From positions 1 to 34,197 of the forward strand of contig JALEGX010000025.1 of the NCBI GenBank assembly GCA_022763485.1: 34,197 nt of DNA. The letters are read 5' to 3'. The stretch comes from Paracoccaceae bacterium (GTDB taxonomy: Bacteria; Pseudomonadota; Alphaproteobacteria; Rhodobacterales; Rhodobacteraceae). Below, piece by piece: positions 16,355 through 23,734 of this stretch; position 1 is the stretch's first letter; each line of letters starts with the position of its first letter. The translations under genes were made by a program, and so were the position numbers. The notes below the pieces were generated by a model, which was not told where the DNA came from, did not search any database, and saw only the letters and a program-made list of their open reading frames with translations.

Positions 16355-17194
16355 TCAGCCGCGCTCCTCGCATTTTTCGTCCGACATCAGGGCGAAAATC
16401 TGCGCGCCGGGCATGGCATCTGCTGCATAGTCGAACCTTCCGCTGTGCAGCACCTGCTCTGCCGCCCGCATGGCCGCCCCATAGGCATAGCGCGCCAGGG
16501 AGCCGCCGATGCTGATCCGGCGCACGCCTGCATCCGTCAGCTCTTGAACGCTGTAGCGTGGCCCAGTCAGCCCCATGACGACGTTGACCGGCTTGTCGAC
16601 CGACTGGCACACCGTCCGGATCGCCTCAAGGTCCGGCAGCCCCGGCGCATAGAGCACATCGGCACCCGCTTCGCCAAAGGCCTGCAAACGGCGGATCGTA
16701 TCGCCCAGATCGGGCCGTCCCCAGAGGAAGTTCTCAGCCCGTGCGGTCAGCAGGAACGGCAGGTCCCGGCACGCCTCGGCCGCGGCGCGGACCCGGTCGA
16801 CCGCGGGGCCGAAGGCATAGATCGGATCCTCGTCCTGTCCTGTGGCATCTTCAATGGAGCCGCCCACAAGACCGGTCTGACACGCCAGCCGCACGGTTTC
16901 GGCGCATTGCGCGGGCGTCGCCCCAAACCCGTCCTCCAGATCTGCCGAGACCGGCAGGTCGGTCGCCTCGACAATCTCCTGCGCGTTGGTCAGGATTTCT
17001 GCCCGGCTCAGGCAGGCCGCGGAATCGCGTTTGCCACGGGAAATCGCGTAGCCAGCGCTGGTGGTGGCCAGCGCCTGATATCCCAGGCTGGCCAACAAAC
17101 GGGCCGAGCCCGCATCCCAAGGGTTGGGAATGACAAAGGCCTGATCCCCGTCATGCAGCGCTTTAAAACCGTTGTACCTGTCCTGCTGGCTCAT
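16355..17194 (-). CDS. Isocitrate lyase/PEP mutase family protein, SOS-box preceded
   Basis: A 279-residue TIM-barrel protein of the ICL/PEP-mutase superfamily, which makes or breaks C-C or P-C bonds in small acids such as 2-methylisocitrate or oxaloacetate. The N-terminus IPNPWDAGSARLLASLGY and the metal-site segment SADLEDGFG (near residue 84) are typical of the large uncharacterised subgroup. The KKCGH motif of true isocitrate lyases is absent. The ATG at 17194 has AGGAGG just upstream. A LexA-type box lies 45 bp upstream, suggesting induction by DNA damage. The reaction is unknown. Confidence 0.85.
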   Translation of the reverse strand: MSQQDRYNGFKALHDGDQAFVIPNPWDAGSARLLASLGYQALATTSAGYAISRGKRDSAACLSRAEILTNAQEIVEATDLPVSADLEDGFGATPAQCAETVRLACQTGLVGGSIEDATGQDEDPIYAFGPAVDRVRAAAEACRDLPFLLTARAENFLWGRPDLGDTIRRLQAFGEAGADVLYAPGLPDLEAIRTVCQSVDKPVNVVMGLTGPRYSVQELTDAGVRRISIGGSLARYAYGAAMRAAEQVLHSGRFDYAADAMPGAQIFALMSDEKCEERG

Positions 17195-17238
17195 GCCGTC
17201 CTCCTGTGGAACCTTTTGGTGCCAGAGTAGAACAACAT

Positions 17239-17253
17239 GAACAAAGTAGGAAC
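17239..17253 (-). promoter_or_regulatory. LexA (SOS) box GTTC-N7-GTTC
   Basis: On the minus strand the sequence reads GTTC-CTACTTT-GTTC, an exact match to the alphaproteobacterial LexA consensus GTTC-N7-GTTC. A third GTTC follows at 17233-17230. It sits 45 bp upstream of the ICL/PEPM start codon in an 85-bp gap, exactly where a LexA operator would control a promoter. Confidence 0.65.
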
Positions 17254-17279
17254 ATTAATCTTGGCGTTTGACCCGCGCG

Positions 17280-18080
17280 TCAGACAAAGATCACCACGGA
17301 CTGCATTCCGTCGACCACCAGCTCCCCCTTGCTGTTCCACATGCGCATGACCTGCGAGCTGTAGCCGTCATGCCCGGCGCTCAGGTCGCTTTCGATCATC
17401 CACCAGCCATCCTGTGTCTGCATGTCCTCGCTCAGCACATTGCAGATCCAGTTGACAGAAGAGTTGGGACCGATTTTGGAGCATTTGGCAAAGACCGCCG
17501 GGGGCAACATGTCCGCAATGCTCAGCAGCCCTTCGGGCGAGGCCCACATGCCTGGATCTCGGTGGCGGGCCCACACCCGCACATAGCCCCTGTCGGCGCC
17601 CGCAAACGGCCGGTGCCCATCGATCAGCTTGACCTCGAAATTCTCAAAGAACCGTGCAGGCACGCGCGTCATCTGCGGCGGAAAAAAGGGCTCAAACGCC
17701 TCTGGCCCTTCGCCGGAGGGCGCCGCAAGCGCCTGTGACACATGGCTGTCCTGCGCCACGCCGAAAGAGAAGGTTCCAACGGCCACCGGCTTGCCGTCGG
17801 TTTCCGCCCGAACCAGCAGCGTGGTGATGTTGCGTCCCTGGCGCAGCAATTCCACCCGAATGTCGGGCGGCGCCCCAAGCGGCCCGGTGAAATTCACCAG
17901 CACCGACCGCAACGGCGGCAGATCCGGGTAGGCGCGGCGCGCCGCCGCCAGCAACAGTGTTGACGTGAAGCCGCCATAGGCAGTTCTGCCCTGCGTCCAG
18001 TTCGGTGGCACCGGCGCGGAAAAGACCGCGCCCTCATGGCTCATGGCCTGCAAAACCGCGGAAAAGCTCATATCAGTCAT
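17280..18080 (-). CDS. Thioesterase-family protein (TesB-like hot-dog fold)
   Basis: A 266-residue protein with the two-hot-dog arrangement of acyl-CoA thioesterases of the TesB/4HBT_3 type. Supporting segments are NWTQGRTAYGGFTSTLLLAAARR near residue 27, LVNFTGPLGAPPDIRVELLRQGRNIT near 62, and a second half with MLPPAVFAKCSKIGPNSSVNW near 193. It would hydrolyse acyl-CoA esters of unknown chain length in the cytoplasm. The start ATG at 18080 has GAAGGA upstream. It ends 85 bp before the SOS box of the next gene, so the two are probably separate transcripts. Confidence 0.8.
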   Translation of the reverse strand: MTDMSFSAVLQAMSHEGAVFSAPVPPNWTQGRTAYGGFTSTLLLAAARRAYPDLPPLRSVLVNFTGPLGAPPDIRVELLRQGRNITTLLVRAETDGKPVAVGTFSFGVAQDSHVSQALAAPSGEGPEAFEPFFPPQMTRVPARFFENFEVKLIDGHRPFAGADRGYVRVWARHRDPGMWASPEGLLSIADMLPPAVFAKCSKIGPNSSVNWICNVLSEDMQTQDGWWMIESDLSAGHDGYSSQVMRMWNSKGELVVDGMQSVVIFV

Positions 18081-18154
18081 CGGAAAATCCTTCGCGCCTC
18101 TGACCGAAGCCTAGCTGCGGCGTGCGCGCGTCGCATCTCTGACCAGACGTCACG

Positions 18155-18191
18155 CCGGTCTATCACGCCAGAAGGCGCGCCTCTAGACCGG
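18155..18191. other. Hairpin between the DUF808 and thioesterase genes
   Basis: CCGGTCTA (18155-18162) and TAGACCGG (18184-18191) form a perfect 8-bp stem around a 21-base loop with its own small GCC/GGC stem. It begins 14 bp past the DUF808 stop. No T-run follows, so termination is uncertain. Confidence 0.4.
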
Positions 18192-18204
18192 CTGGACCAT
18201 TCCG

Positions 18205-19173
18205 TCAGTGCGTGTTGCCACCGCCAAAGGCCTTGAGGACCGGGCCGATCACCTTGGTTGCCAGCGGGATCAGCAGCAGGCCCAGGGCCACACCAAAGAT
18301 GCCGTCCATCGTGGCCTTGGCCATCCATTCGGCTGCGCCCTCATAGGCGGCGGGCACAGCGTGACCCAGCGCATAGGCCCAGTCGTGGATCAGGTGGCCC
18401 AGCCAGCCAAAGCCCAGAACCTCCAGCCCGTGGATGACGATGGAGCCCCCGACCCAGAGCATCGCAGCAGTGCCGACGATGGACAGGATCTTCATCAGAA
18501 CCGGCATGAACCGCACCAGCCCGCGGCCCAGACCCCGGCCAATGGGGGTTGGTGCGTTGTTGGTCAGGTAAAGGCCCACGTCATCCATTTTGACGATCAG
18601 CGCGACCGAGCCATAGACCGCCACCGTCACCCCGATCCCCACAACCGCCAGCGTCGCCGCCTGCATCCAGACATTCGGCGCCTCGATGGCCGACAGGGCG
18701 ATGGTCATGATTTCCGCCGACAGGATGAAATCGGTCTTGATCGCGCCCTTGACCTTCTGTTCCTCCAGATGGCCGGGGTCCTTGATGCTCATGTCCTCTT
18801 CGATGGCGTGGCTGGCGTGTGGAAAGAGCACGTGAAAGATCTTCTCGGCCCCTTCGAAACACAGGTACGACCCGCCCAGCATCAGCAGTGGCGTGATCAG
18901 CCACGGGGCAAAATTCGCCAACAGCATGGCCACCGGCAACAGCAGGATGATCTTGTTGAACAGCGACCCGCGCGCGATGCGCCAGATGATCGGCAGTTCC
19001 CGCGCCGGGGCAAAGCCCTGGACATATTTTGGGGTCACCGCCGCATCGTCGATGATCACACCGGCCGTTTTTGCCCCGGCTTTTCCTGCCGCCGCAGCCA
19101 CGTCATCAATCGAAGCCGCCGCCACTTTGGCGATGCCCGCGACGTCATCCAGCAATGCCAGCAAACCACTCAT
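18205..19173 (-). CDS. DUF808 (YedI-type) inner-membrane protein
   Basis: A 322-residue membrane protein of the DUF808 family. It starts MSGLLALLDDVAGIAKVAA and carries the family-wide block GAKTAGVIIDDAAVTPKYVQG near residues 33-53. At least five or six hydrophobic helices follow: IILLLPVAMLLANFAPWLI near 95, WMQAATLAVVGIGVTVAVYG near 170, ILSIVGTAAMLWVGGSIVI near 225, and a C-terminal pair. A cytosolic loop with SIKDPGHLEEQKVKGAIKTD is strongly conserved in the family. The function is unknown. It is divergent from gap. Confidence 0.88.
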   Translation of the reverse strand: MSGLLALLDDVAGIAKVAAASIDDVAAAAGKAGAKTAGVIIDDAAVTPKYVQGFAPARELPIIWRIARGSLFNKIILLLPVAMLLANFAPWLITPLLMLGGSYLCFEGAEKIFHVLFPHASHAIEEDMSIKDPGHLEEQKVKGAIKTDFILSAEIMTIALSAIEAPNVWMQAATLAVVGIGVTVAVYGSVALIVKMDDVGLYLTNNAPTPIGRGLGRGLVRFMPVLMKILSIVGTAAMLWVGGSIVIHGLEVLGFGWLGHLIHDWAYALGHAVPAAYEGAAEWMAKATMDGIFGVALGLLLIPLATKVIGPVLKAFGGGNTH

Positions 19174-19238
19174 ACCCTGCCCTCTTCACTCATGCAGCTT
19201 TGCCCCGTAACCTACTTCATCCCTCAGGCAGCGCAAGC

Positions 19239-19270
19239 GTTAGCGCCATCTGGTCACATTTTGCGCTAAC
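19239..19270. promoter_or_regulatory. Inverted GTTAGCGC/GCGCTAAC operator-like repeats upstream of gap
   Basis: GTTAGCGC (19239-19246) and GCGCTAAC (19263-19270) are exact reverse complements 16 bases apart. Each is one half plus centre of a LacI-type palindrome GTTAGCGCTAAC. LacI-family regulators with CG-centred palindromes (CceR/PckR type) control central carbon genes in alphaproteobacteria. A possible -10 TATAGT lies just downstream at 19278-19283. The regulator assignment is inference. Confidence 0.45.
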
Positions 19271-19359
19271 AGGCTCATATAGTGACGCTTTTCCCCCTTT
19301 TGGCTACGGGGCGTCCCGTCTATAGGACGGGCAAAATTGTTGTTCTCTGGAGACCTGCC

Positions 19360-20361
19360 ATGACCATCAAAGTCGGTATCAACGGATTTGGCCGTATCGG
19401 CCGTTGCACCCTTTCGCACATCGCCGCATCGGGCCGTGACGATATCGAGGTGATCAAGGTGAACGCAACCGGCCCGCTGGAGACCGCAGCACACCTGATC
19501 AAATACGACAGCGTGCATGGCCGTTTCCCCGGCGACGTGACCATCGGCGAAGGCACCATGAACCTGGGCCGTGGCGACATGCAGATGTTCTCGACCTACG
19601 ACATGGGCGAACTGGACTGGGACGGCTGTGACGTTGTTCTGGAATGCACCGGCAAGTTCAACGACGGCACCAAAGCCAATGCCCACCTGGAGCGCGGCGC
19701 CAAGAAAGTGCTGCTGTCGGCCCCCGGCAAGAACGTGGACAAAACCATCGTCTTCGGCGTCAATGACGGTGAGCTGACCGCCGACGACAAGATGGTGTCG
19801 AACGGCTCCTGCACCACCAACTGCCTGGCCCCGCTGGCCAAGGCGCTGGACGAAGCGGTTGGCATCGAGCACGGCATCATGACCACCATCCACGCCTACA
19901 CCGGCGACCAGCCGACCCTGGACCGTCGTCACAAGGACCTGTACCGCGCCCGTGCCGCGGCAATGTCGATGATCCCGACCTCCACCGGTGCTGCAAAAGC
20001 CCTGGGCGAAGTTCTGCCGAACCTGAAAGGTCGTCTGGACGGCTCCGCCATCCGCGTGCCGACCCCGAACGTCTCGGCCGTCGATCTGACCTTCCGTGCC
20101 GGCAAGGACGTGACCGTCGAGGAAGTCAACGCAGCTGTCAAAGCGGCCTCCGAAGGCGCGATGCAGGGCGTTCTGGGCTATGAGCCCGCGCCGCTGGTGT
20201 CGACCGACTTCAACCACACCAACGAAAGCTCGATCTTCGCGCCCGAGCAGACCCGCATCGTCGGCGACCGCCTGGTCCGCGTTCTGGCCTGGTACGACAA
20301 CGAATGGGGCTTCTCGGTCCGCATGGCAGATGTTGCCGTGGCGATGGGCAAGCTGGGCTGA
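19360..20361 (+). CDS. gap: Type I glyceraldehyde-3-phosphate dehydrogenase, GapB-like cofactor site
   Basis: A 333-residue GAPDH. The catalytic Cys151 sits in SNGSCTTNC (most homologues have SNASC), and the N-terminal INGFGRIGR binds the dinucleotide. At the position where NAD-specific enzymes have an Asp after VN, this protein has Ala36 (VIKVNATGPLETAAHL), as in the NADP-preferring GapB of Bacillus. Its HKDLYRARA loop also resembles GapB rather than GapA. It may therefore favour NADP(H) and serve gluconeogenesis or the Entner-Doudoroff route. The ATG at 19360 follows CTGGAGA. Operator-like repeats and a small CCCGTC/GACGGG hairpin occur upstream. Confidence 0.96.
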   Translation: MTIKVGINGFGRIGRCTLSHIAASGRDDIEVIKVNATGPLETAAHLIKYDSVHGRFPGDVTIGEGTMNLGRGDMQMFSTYDMGELDWDGCDVVLECTGKFNDGTKANAHLERGAKKVLLSAPGKNVDKTIVFGVNDGELTADDKMVSNGSCTTNCLAPLAKALDEAVGIEHGIMTTIHAYTGDQPTLDRRHKDLYRARAAAMSMIPTSTGAAKALGEVLPNLKGRLDGSAIRVPTPNVSAVDLTFRAGKDVTVEEVNAAVKAASEGAMQGVLGYEPAPLVSTDFNHTNESSIFAPEQTRIVGDRLVRVLAWYDNEWGFSVRMADVAVAMGKLG

Positions 20362-20383
20362 TCGCCCCACCCTCTTGAGATTG

Positions 20384-20418
20384 AACGCCCGGTCAGGCAT
20401 ATCTGACCGGGCGTTTTT
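20384..20418 (+). terminator. Intrinsic terminator of gap
   Basis: A perfect 13-bp stem (20384-20396 with 20403-20415), 6-base loop and T-run TTTTT overlapping its end. It is one of the strongest terminators in the window and lies 22 bp after the gap stop. Confidence 0.93.
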
Positions 20419-20453
20419 CGTTTTGAACCCAAGGCTGAACAGGGGCGGATCAC

Positions 20454-20597
20454 ATGACAGACAGGATTGCAGTCTGGTTCGGCGGCCTTCTGATCGCCGT
20501 GATTTTGCTGGACATTTTGGTGTTTGGCACAGAGCACCTGCTGTTTCTGAGCAAGAAACTGGCAGAGCTGATCGAATGGCTAGCGTTTTGGCGCTGA
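20454..20597 (+). CDS. 47-residue single-pass membrane protein downstream of gap
   Basis: A small frame, MTDRIAVWFGGLLIAVILLD and onwards, with one transmembrane helix at about residues 6-26 and an amphipathic tail ending in LIEWLAFWR. I recognise this kind of Trp-rich C-terminus from short conserved proteins next to gap in related genomes, but cannot verify that here. The ribosome site is AGGGGCGG about 6 bases before the ATG. It lies after the gap terminator, so it depends on read-through or its own promoter. Function unknown. Confidence 0.68.
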   Translation: MTDRIAVWFGGLLIAVILLDILVFGTEHLLFLSKKLAELIEWLAFWR

Positions 20598-20626
20598 ACC
20601 GGCCCCGGTACTCAACCCCGGTTTGC

Positions 20627-21490
20627 TCAGCGCAAATCTGATAGCTTTTTACGCAAAGTGCTTTGCGCCGCCTCGGCAAGCGGTCCAAACCTATGGCCCA
20701 AACCGGGCAGAACGGTCAAAGCCACCGTATCGGACCGGCCAAAGCGCTTCGAGTGACGGTTCATCGCCTCCGTCCAAGACTGGGCAAGGGCGACACGTGT
20801 TCTGCCCTTGTGGGCCGGGCGCTCCGGTTGAGGCTTCAGATCTTCCGATCCAACCAGAACGTGAAGGCGCCCCGCCGCTTTGGCATAGGCACGCAAGTCG
20901 CCCGCGGTGCGGACCTGCTGTCGACGTCCGTCCGCCCACTCAATCGTGCGGTTCAATTCCCCCGCGCCGTAGGGCCATCGGGCCTCCTTGGTCGGATACG
21001 AGAACCGTCCCGGTGCACCGGCAAGGGCAAAGTTCACAAGATCCGGATGGCGCACAACGAAACGGACAGCAAACTGTCCTCCGGCTGAATGCCCATACAT
21101 CAGGAAACGCTTGTCGTGCGAAACCGCGTGGCGGTGGGCCAGGTCGATCACAAACCGATCCGCCGGCACAAGCTTGCCGAACAATCCCCTATAGCCGCCA
21201 TACCCTCCCTTGCGATTGCCGAACCGGGCATCATCAAAGACAGGCGCAATCAGACGCAGCCCCTGCTGATCGGCGAAATCCAGCCAGGGCTGCAGATTCT
21301 CCAGCGCCCACTCCTGCGCCGTGTCCGATTTGGGGCGGGTGCCATGCGCCAGAACCAGTACGCGTTCTGCCGGTTTAGCGGGCTCATACAGATAATAGTC
21401 ACCTTCCGGCTGTCTGAAGAACGCCAGATCGGCCCACGTCGGGCCGCAGAACATGATCAGAAGGAGGAAGAAAACGATGCGCCGGGTCAT
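20627..21490 (-). CDS. Exported alpha/beta hydrolase
   Basis: A 287-residue protein with a Sec signal peptide (MTRRIVFFLLLIMFCGPTWA, cleavage likely after Ala20). It has an alpha/beta hydrolase domain: nucleophile elbow GHSAGG with Ser135, an oxyanion-hole region VLAHGTRP near 47, and a late GLGHRFG supplying the His. It resembles secreted poly-hydroxyalkanoate depolymerase/LpqC-type esterases. A specific substrate is not visible. It lies downstream of coaD on the same strand but behind the coaD terminator, so it probably has its own promoter. Confidence 0.8.
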   Translation of the reverse strand: MTRRIVFFLLLIMFCGPTWADLAFFRQPEGDYYLYEPAKPAERVLVLAHGTRPKSDTAQEWALENLQPWLDFADQQGLRLIAPVFDDARFGNRKGGYGGYRGLFGKLVPADRFVIDLAHRHAVSHDKRFLMYGHSAGGQFAVRFVVRHPDLVNFALAGAPGRFSYPTKEARWPYGAGELNRTIEWADGRRQQVRTAGDLRAYAKAAGRLHVLVGSEDLKPQPERPAHKGRTRVALAQSWTEAMNRHSKRFGRSDTVALTVLPGLGHRFGPLAEAAQSTLRKKLSDLR

Positions 21491-21547
21491 TTGGTGTGCG
21501 TCTGAAAGGCCGTGCCTGTTGAGAGAATGGAGACGTAGAGAATGTCT

Positions 21548-21592
21548 AAAACGAAAAAAACGCAGGCCCGTCGCGTGACGATCAGACCTGCG
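21548..21592 (-). terminator. Intrinsic terminator of coaD (minus strand)
   Basis: A CGCAGG/CCTGCG stem (21561-21566 with 21587-21592), extended by a G-U pair, is followed on the minus strand by a T-run (complement of AAAACGAAAAAAA at 21548-21560). It lies 33 bp past the coaD stop. Confidence 0.7.
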
Positions 21593-21624
21593 CGTGACCG
21601 CGATTCCGGTGGTGGGAATCGGTT

Positions 21625-22119
21625 TTACTTTGCCAGCCGCTCTTTCAGAGCGTCGTTAACCATGGGCGGGACGAACTTTGACACGTCGCCGCCCAGTCTG
21701 GCAATTTCCTTGACCAGCTTGCTGGCGATGGCCTGACGACGGGCGTCGGCCATCAGGAACACGGTCTCGACCGAGCTGTCGAGCGCCCGGTTCATGCCGA
21801 CCATCTGGAATTCATACTCGAAATCCGCCACCGCGCGCAGACCACGAACAATGATCTGTGCGCCCACATCATGGGCGCAGTCGATCAGCAGGTTCTCGAA
21901 CGGATGTGCAATGATTTCCGTCCCGGTCTCCTTGGACAATTCGGCGCATTCCGCCTCGATCATCGCAACGCGCTCTTCCAGCGTGAAAAGCGGTCCCTTG
22001 TCGCGGTTGATCGCAACCCCGATGACCAGTTTGTCCACCAGCGCAGCCGCACGGCGAATGATATCGATATGACCCATGGTGATCGGGTCGAATGTTCCGG
22101 GATACAGCCCCACACGCAT
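21625..22119 (-). CDS. coaD: Phosphopantetheine adenylyltransferase
   Basis: A 164-residue CoaD, which transfers AMP from ATP to 4'-phosphopantetheine in coenzyme A synthesis. The nucleotidyl-transferase motif is visible in GTFDPITMGHIDII at residues 7-20, and the family blocks AINRDKGPLF, IIVRGLRAVADFEYEFQM and SKLVKEIARLGGDVSKFVP follow in order. The start is the ATG at 22119, because GAGGAG sits 8 bases ahead. The GTG at 22128 would be too close to that ribosome site. Confidence 0.96.
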   Translation of the reverse strand: MRVGLYPGTFDPITMGHIDIIRRAAALVDKLVIGVAINRDKGPLFTLEERVAMIEAECAELSKETGTEIIAHPFENLLIDCAHDVGAQIIVRGLRAVADFEYEFQMVGMNRALDSSVETVFLMADARRQAIASKLVKEIARLGGDVSKFVPPMVNDALKERLAK

Positions 22120-22206
22120 GGCGCGCACTCCTCAGCCTCGTCCAAATTGCTGCACACGCAAACATATTTGCGTGTGCCTGTGCAAGGGGGGGAAAATACG
22201 GATGAC

Positions 22207-22641
22207 CTAATGTCCCATGATCATGCCTTCGAGCGCGTCCTTCTCCATTGCGACGCGCGCGAGCTGTGCCTTGACCACGTCACCCAGGGTAACGATCCCG
22301 ATCAGCTTGTCATTTTCGACCACCGGCATGTGGCGGAACCGGCCGTCGGTCATCTGCTGCAACACTTCCTCGATCCGCGTCTCGGAGGTGCAGGTCACCA
22401 GCTTCTTGGTCATGTAGTTGTCGACCGACTGGTCCAGACAGCCACCGCCGCTCTTGGCCAGTTCCCGCACGATGTCACGCTCGGACAGGATGCCCTCGGC
22501 GGCTTCGCCATCCGACGACACCACCACGGTCCCGATGCGCTTTTCGGCCAGCAGCGCCGCAGCGTCGGCTATGCAGGCATCCGGCGCGATTGTAACGACG
22601 CCCGCGCTCGATTTGGACTTGAGGATTGCCTGGATCAGCAT
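22207..22641 (-). CDS. CBS-domain pair protein
   Basis: A 144-residue protein consisting of two CBS domains, residues about 8-65 and 75-132. The segments ADAAALLAEKRIGTVVVSSDG and RFRHMPVVENDKLIGIVTLGDVVK are typical. Such stand-alone pairs bind adenine nucleotides and sense cell energy state. The ATG at 22641 follows ACGGAGGT. It sits between coaD and a LysR gene, all on one strand, without an obvious shared pathway. Confidence 0.92.
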   Translation of the reverse strand: MLIQAILKSKSSAGVVTIAPDACIADAAALLAEKRIGTVVVSSDGEAAEGILSERDIVRELAKSGGGCLDQSVDNYMTKKLVTCTSETRIEEVLQQMTDGRFRHMPVVENDKLIGIVTLGDVVKAQLARVAMEKDALEGMIMGH

Positions 22642-22700
22642 CGGAGTACCTCCGTAATTTTATTGCGTTAATTCAAGGGTTGCCGCAATATCGGGACAAG

Positions 22701-23597
22701 TCAAGTCATCGCTTCCAAACGCGCCACCTCGTCGCGGACGCCCCGGGTCAGCGCCTCGGCAAAGCGGTTCAGACGCTCGCTGCGCTGATCCCCCTGATGC
22801 CGCACCAGATAGAAGCTGCGCGTCAGGCTTACATCCTCTGTCACGATCCTGCGCAGCTGTCGGTGAAACGGCAGGGTGAAATCATGCGCAATGCCAAGCG
22901 CCGTGCCCTGCACCAGCATCTTGATCTGGACCGAGACGGAGTTTGACGCCAGCGCCACACGTTCCACCCCAAGATCGTTCAGATAGTCGAGCTCCCGGTC
23001 GAAGATCATGTCGGGAATATAGCCGACCATCCGGTGCCCTTTGAGATCCTCCAGCGTTTCAATCGCCGGGTTGGAGCGCAGATACTGGCGCGAGGCCACC
23101 ATGTGCAGCTTATAGTCGCAGACCTTCTGCACCAGCAGTTGCCCGGCGGTGGGCGCGGACACGGTGATCGCCATGTCGGCCTCGCGCCGCGACAGGTTGA
23201 TCACCCGCGGCAGCGCAAGGATCTGGATATCCAGATCCGGATTGTCGGCACTGATCTGCGCACAGACCTGCGGCAGGATGTAGTTGGCGCTGCCATCGGG
23301 GGCGCCGATCCGGATCTGCCCGGACAGCGTGTCGCTGGGGCCAGTCATGGATTCGCGGGCAGCGCGCATCGCCTGCTCGGCCTGTTCCGCGTGAACCAGC
23401 AACCGGTCCCCCGCAGCGCTGAGCGCATAGCCCTGTGGCGATTTCACGAAAAGCGGCGTTTCCAGTGCGGCCTCGAACCGGGCGATACGGCGGCCCACCG
23501 TGGCCGGGTCCATCTTCAGGATTCGCCCCGCCCCTGACAGGCTCGCTTCGCGCGCCACAGCCAAGAACACCTTCATGTCATCCCACTGTGGTTCCAT
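22701..23597 (-). CDS. LysR-family regulator divergent from mmsA
   Basis: A 298-residue LysR regulator. The helix-turn-helix reads SGAGRILKMDPATVGRRIARFE (residues about 19-40), and the C-terminal part is an effector-binding domain. I start it at the ATG at 23597 (MEPQWDDMKVFLAVA), because LysR proteins begin about 8 residues before the first helix. The open frame extends 33 codons further upstream without family sequence. Its place opposite mmsA, with palindromes between, suggests control of that gene, perhaps by a valine or inositol breakdown product. Confidence 0.88.
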   Translation of the reverse strand: MEPQWDDMKVFLAVAREASLSGAGRILKMDPATVGRRIARFEAALETPLFVKSPQGYALSAAGDRLLVHAEQAEQAMRAARESMTGPSDTLSGQIRIGAPDGSANYILPQVCAQISADNPDLDIQILALPRVINLSRREADMAITVSAPTAGQLLVQKVCDYKLHMVASRQYLRSNPAIETLEDLKGHRMVGYIPDMIFDRELDYLNDLGVERVALASNSVSVQIKMLVQGTALGIAHDFTLPFHRQLRRIVTEDVSLTRSFYLVRHQGDQRSERLNRFAEALTRGVRDEVARLEAMT

Positions 23598-23640
23598 GCC
23601 TGCCCCTATTTTATCCACAGAAACAACGATGCCCCAGCCC

Positions 23641-23654
23641 TTGCGAAAACGCAA
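23641..23654. promoter_or_regulatory. TTGCG-N4-CGCAA palindrome between LysR gene and mmsA
   Basis: A perfect 14-bp dyad in the 137-bp divergent region. Two direct copies of TTTTTGC (23659-23665 and 23688-23694) lie between it and the mmsA start. These are candidate binding sites for the LysR protein, although none has the full T-N11-A form with strong symmetry. Confidence 0.35.
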
Positions 23655-23734
23655 AGCCTTTTTGCCATCTTCCATCTTCACAGGTGATTTTTGCAAGCCT
23701 ATGTTTCGCTCGAGTTTTGCCCGAGGAGGATTCC

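Noticed and set aside
19240..20688. 482-residue minus-strand frame across gap and the small membrane gene
   Set aside because: Antisense shadow of gap; it would also have to cross the strong gap terminator.
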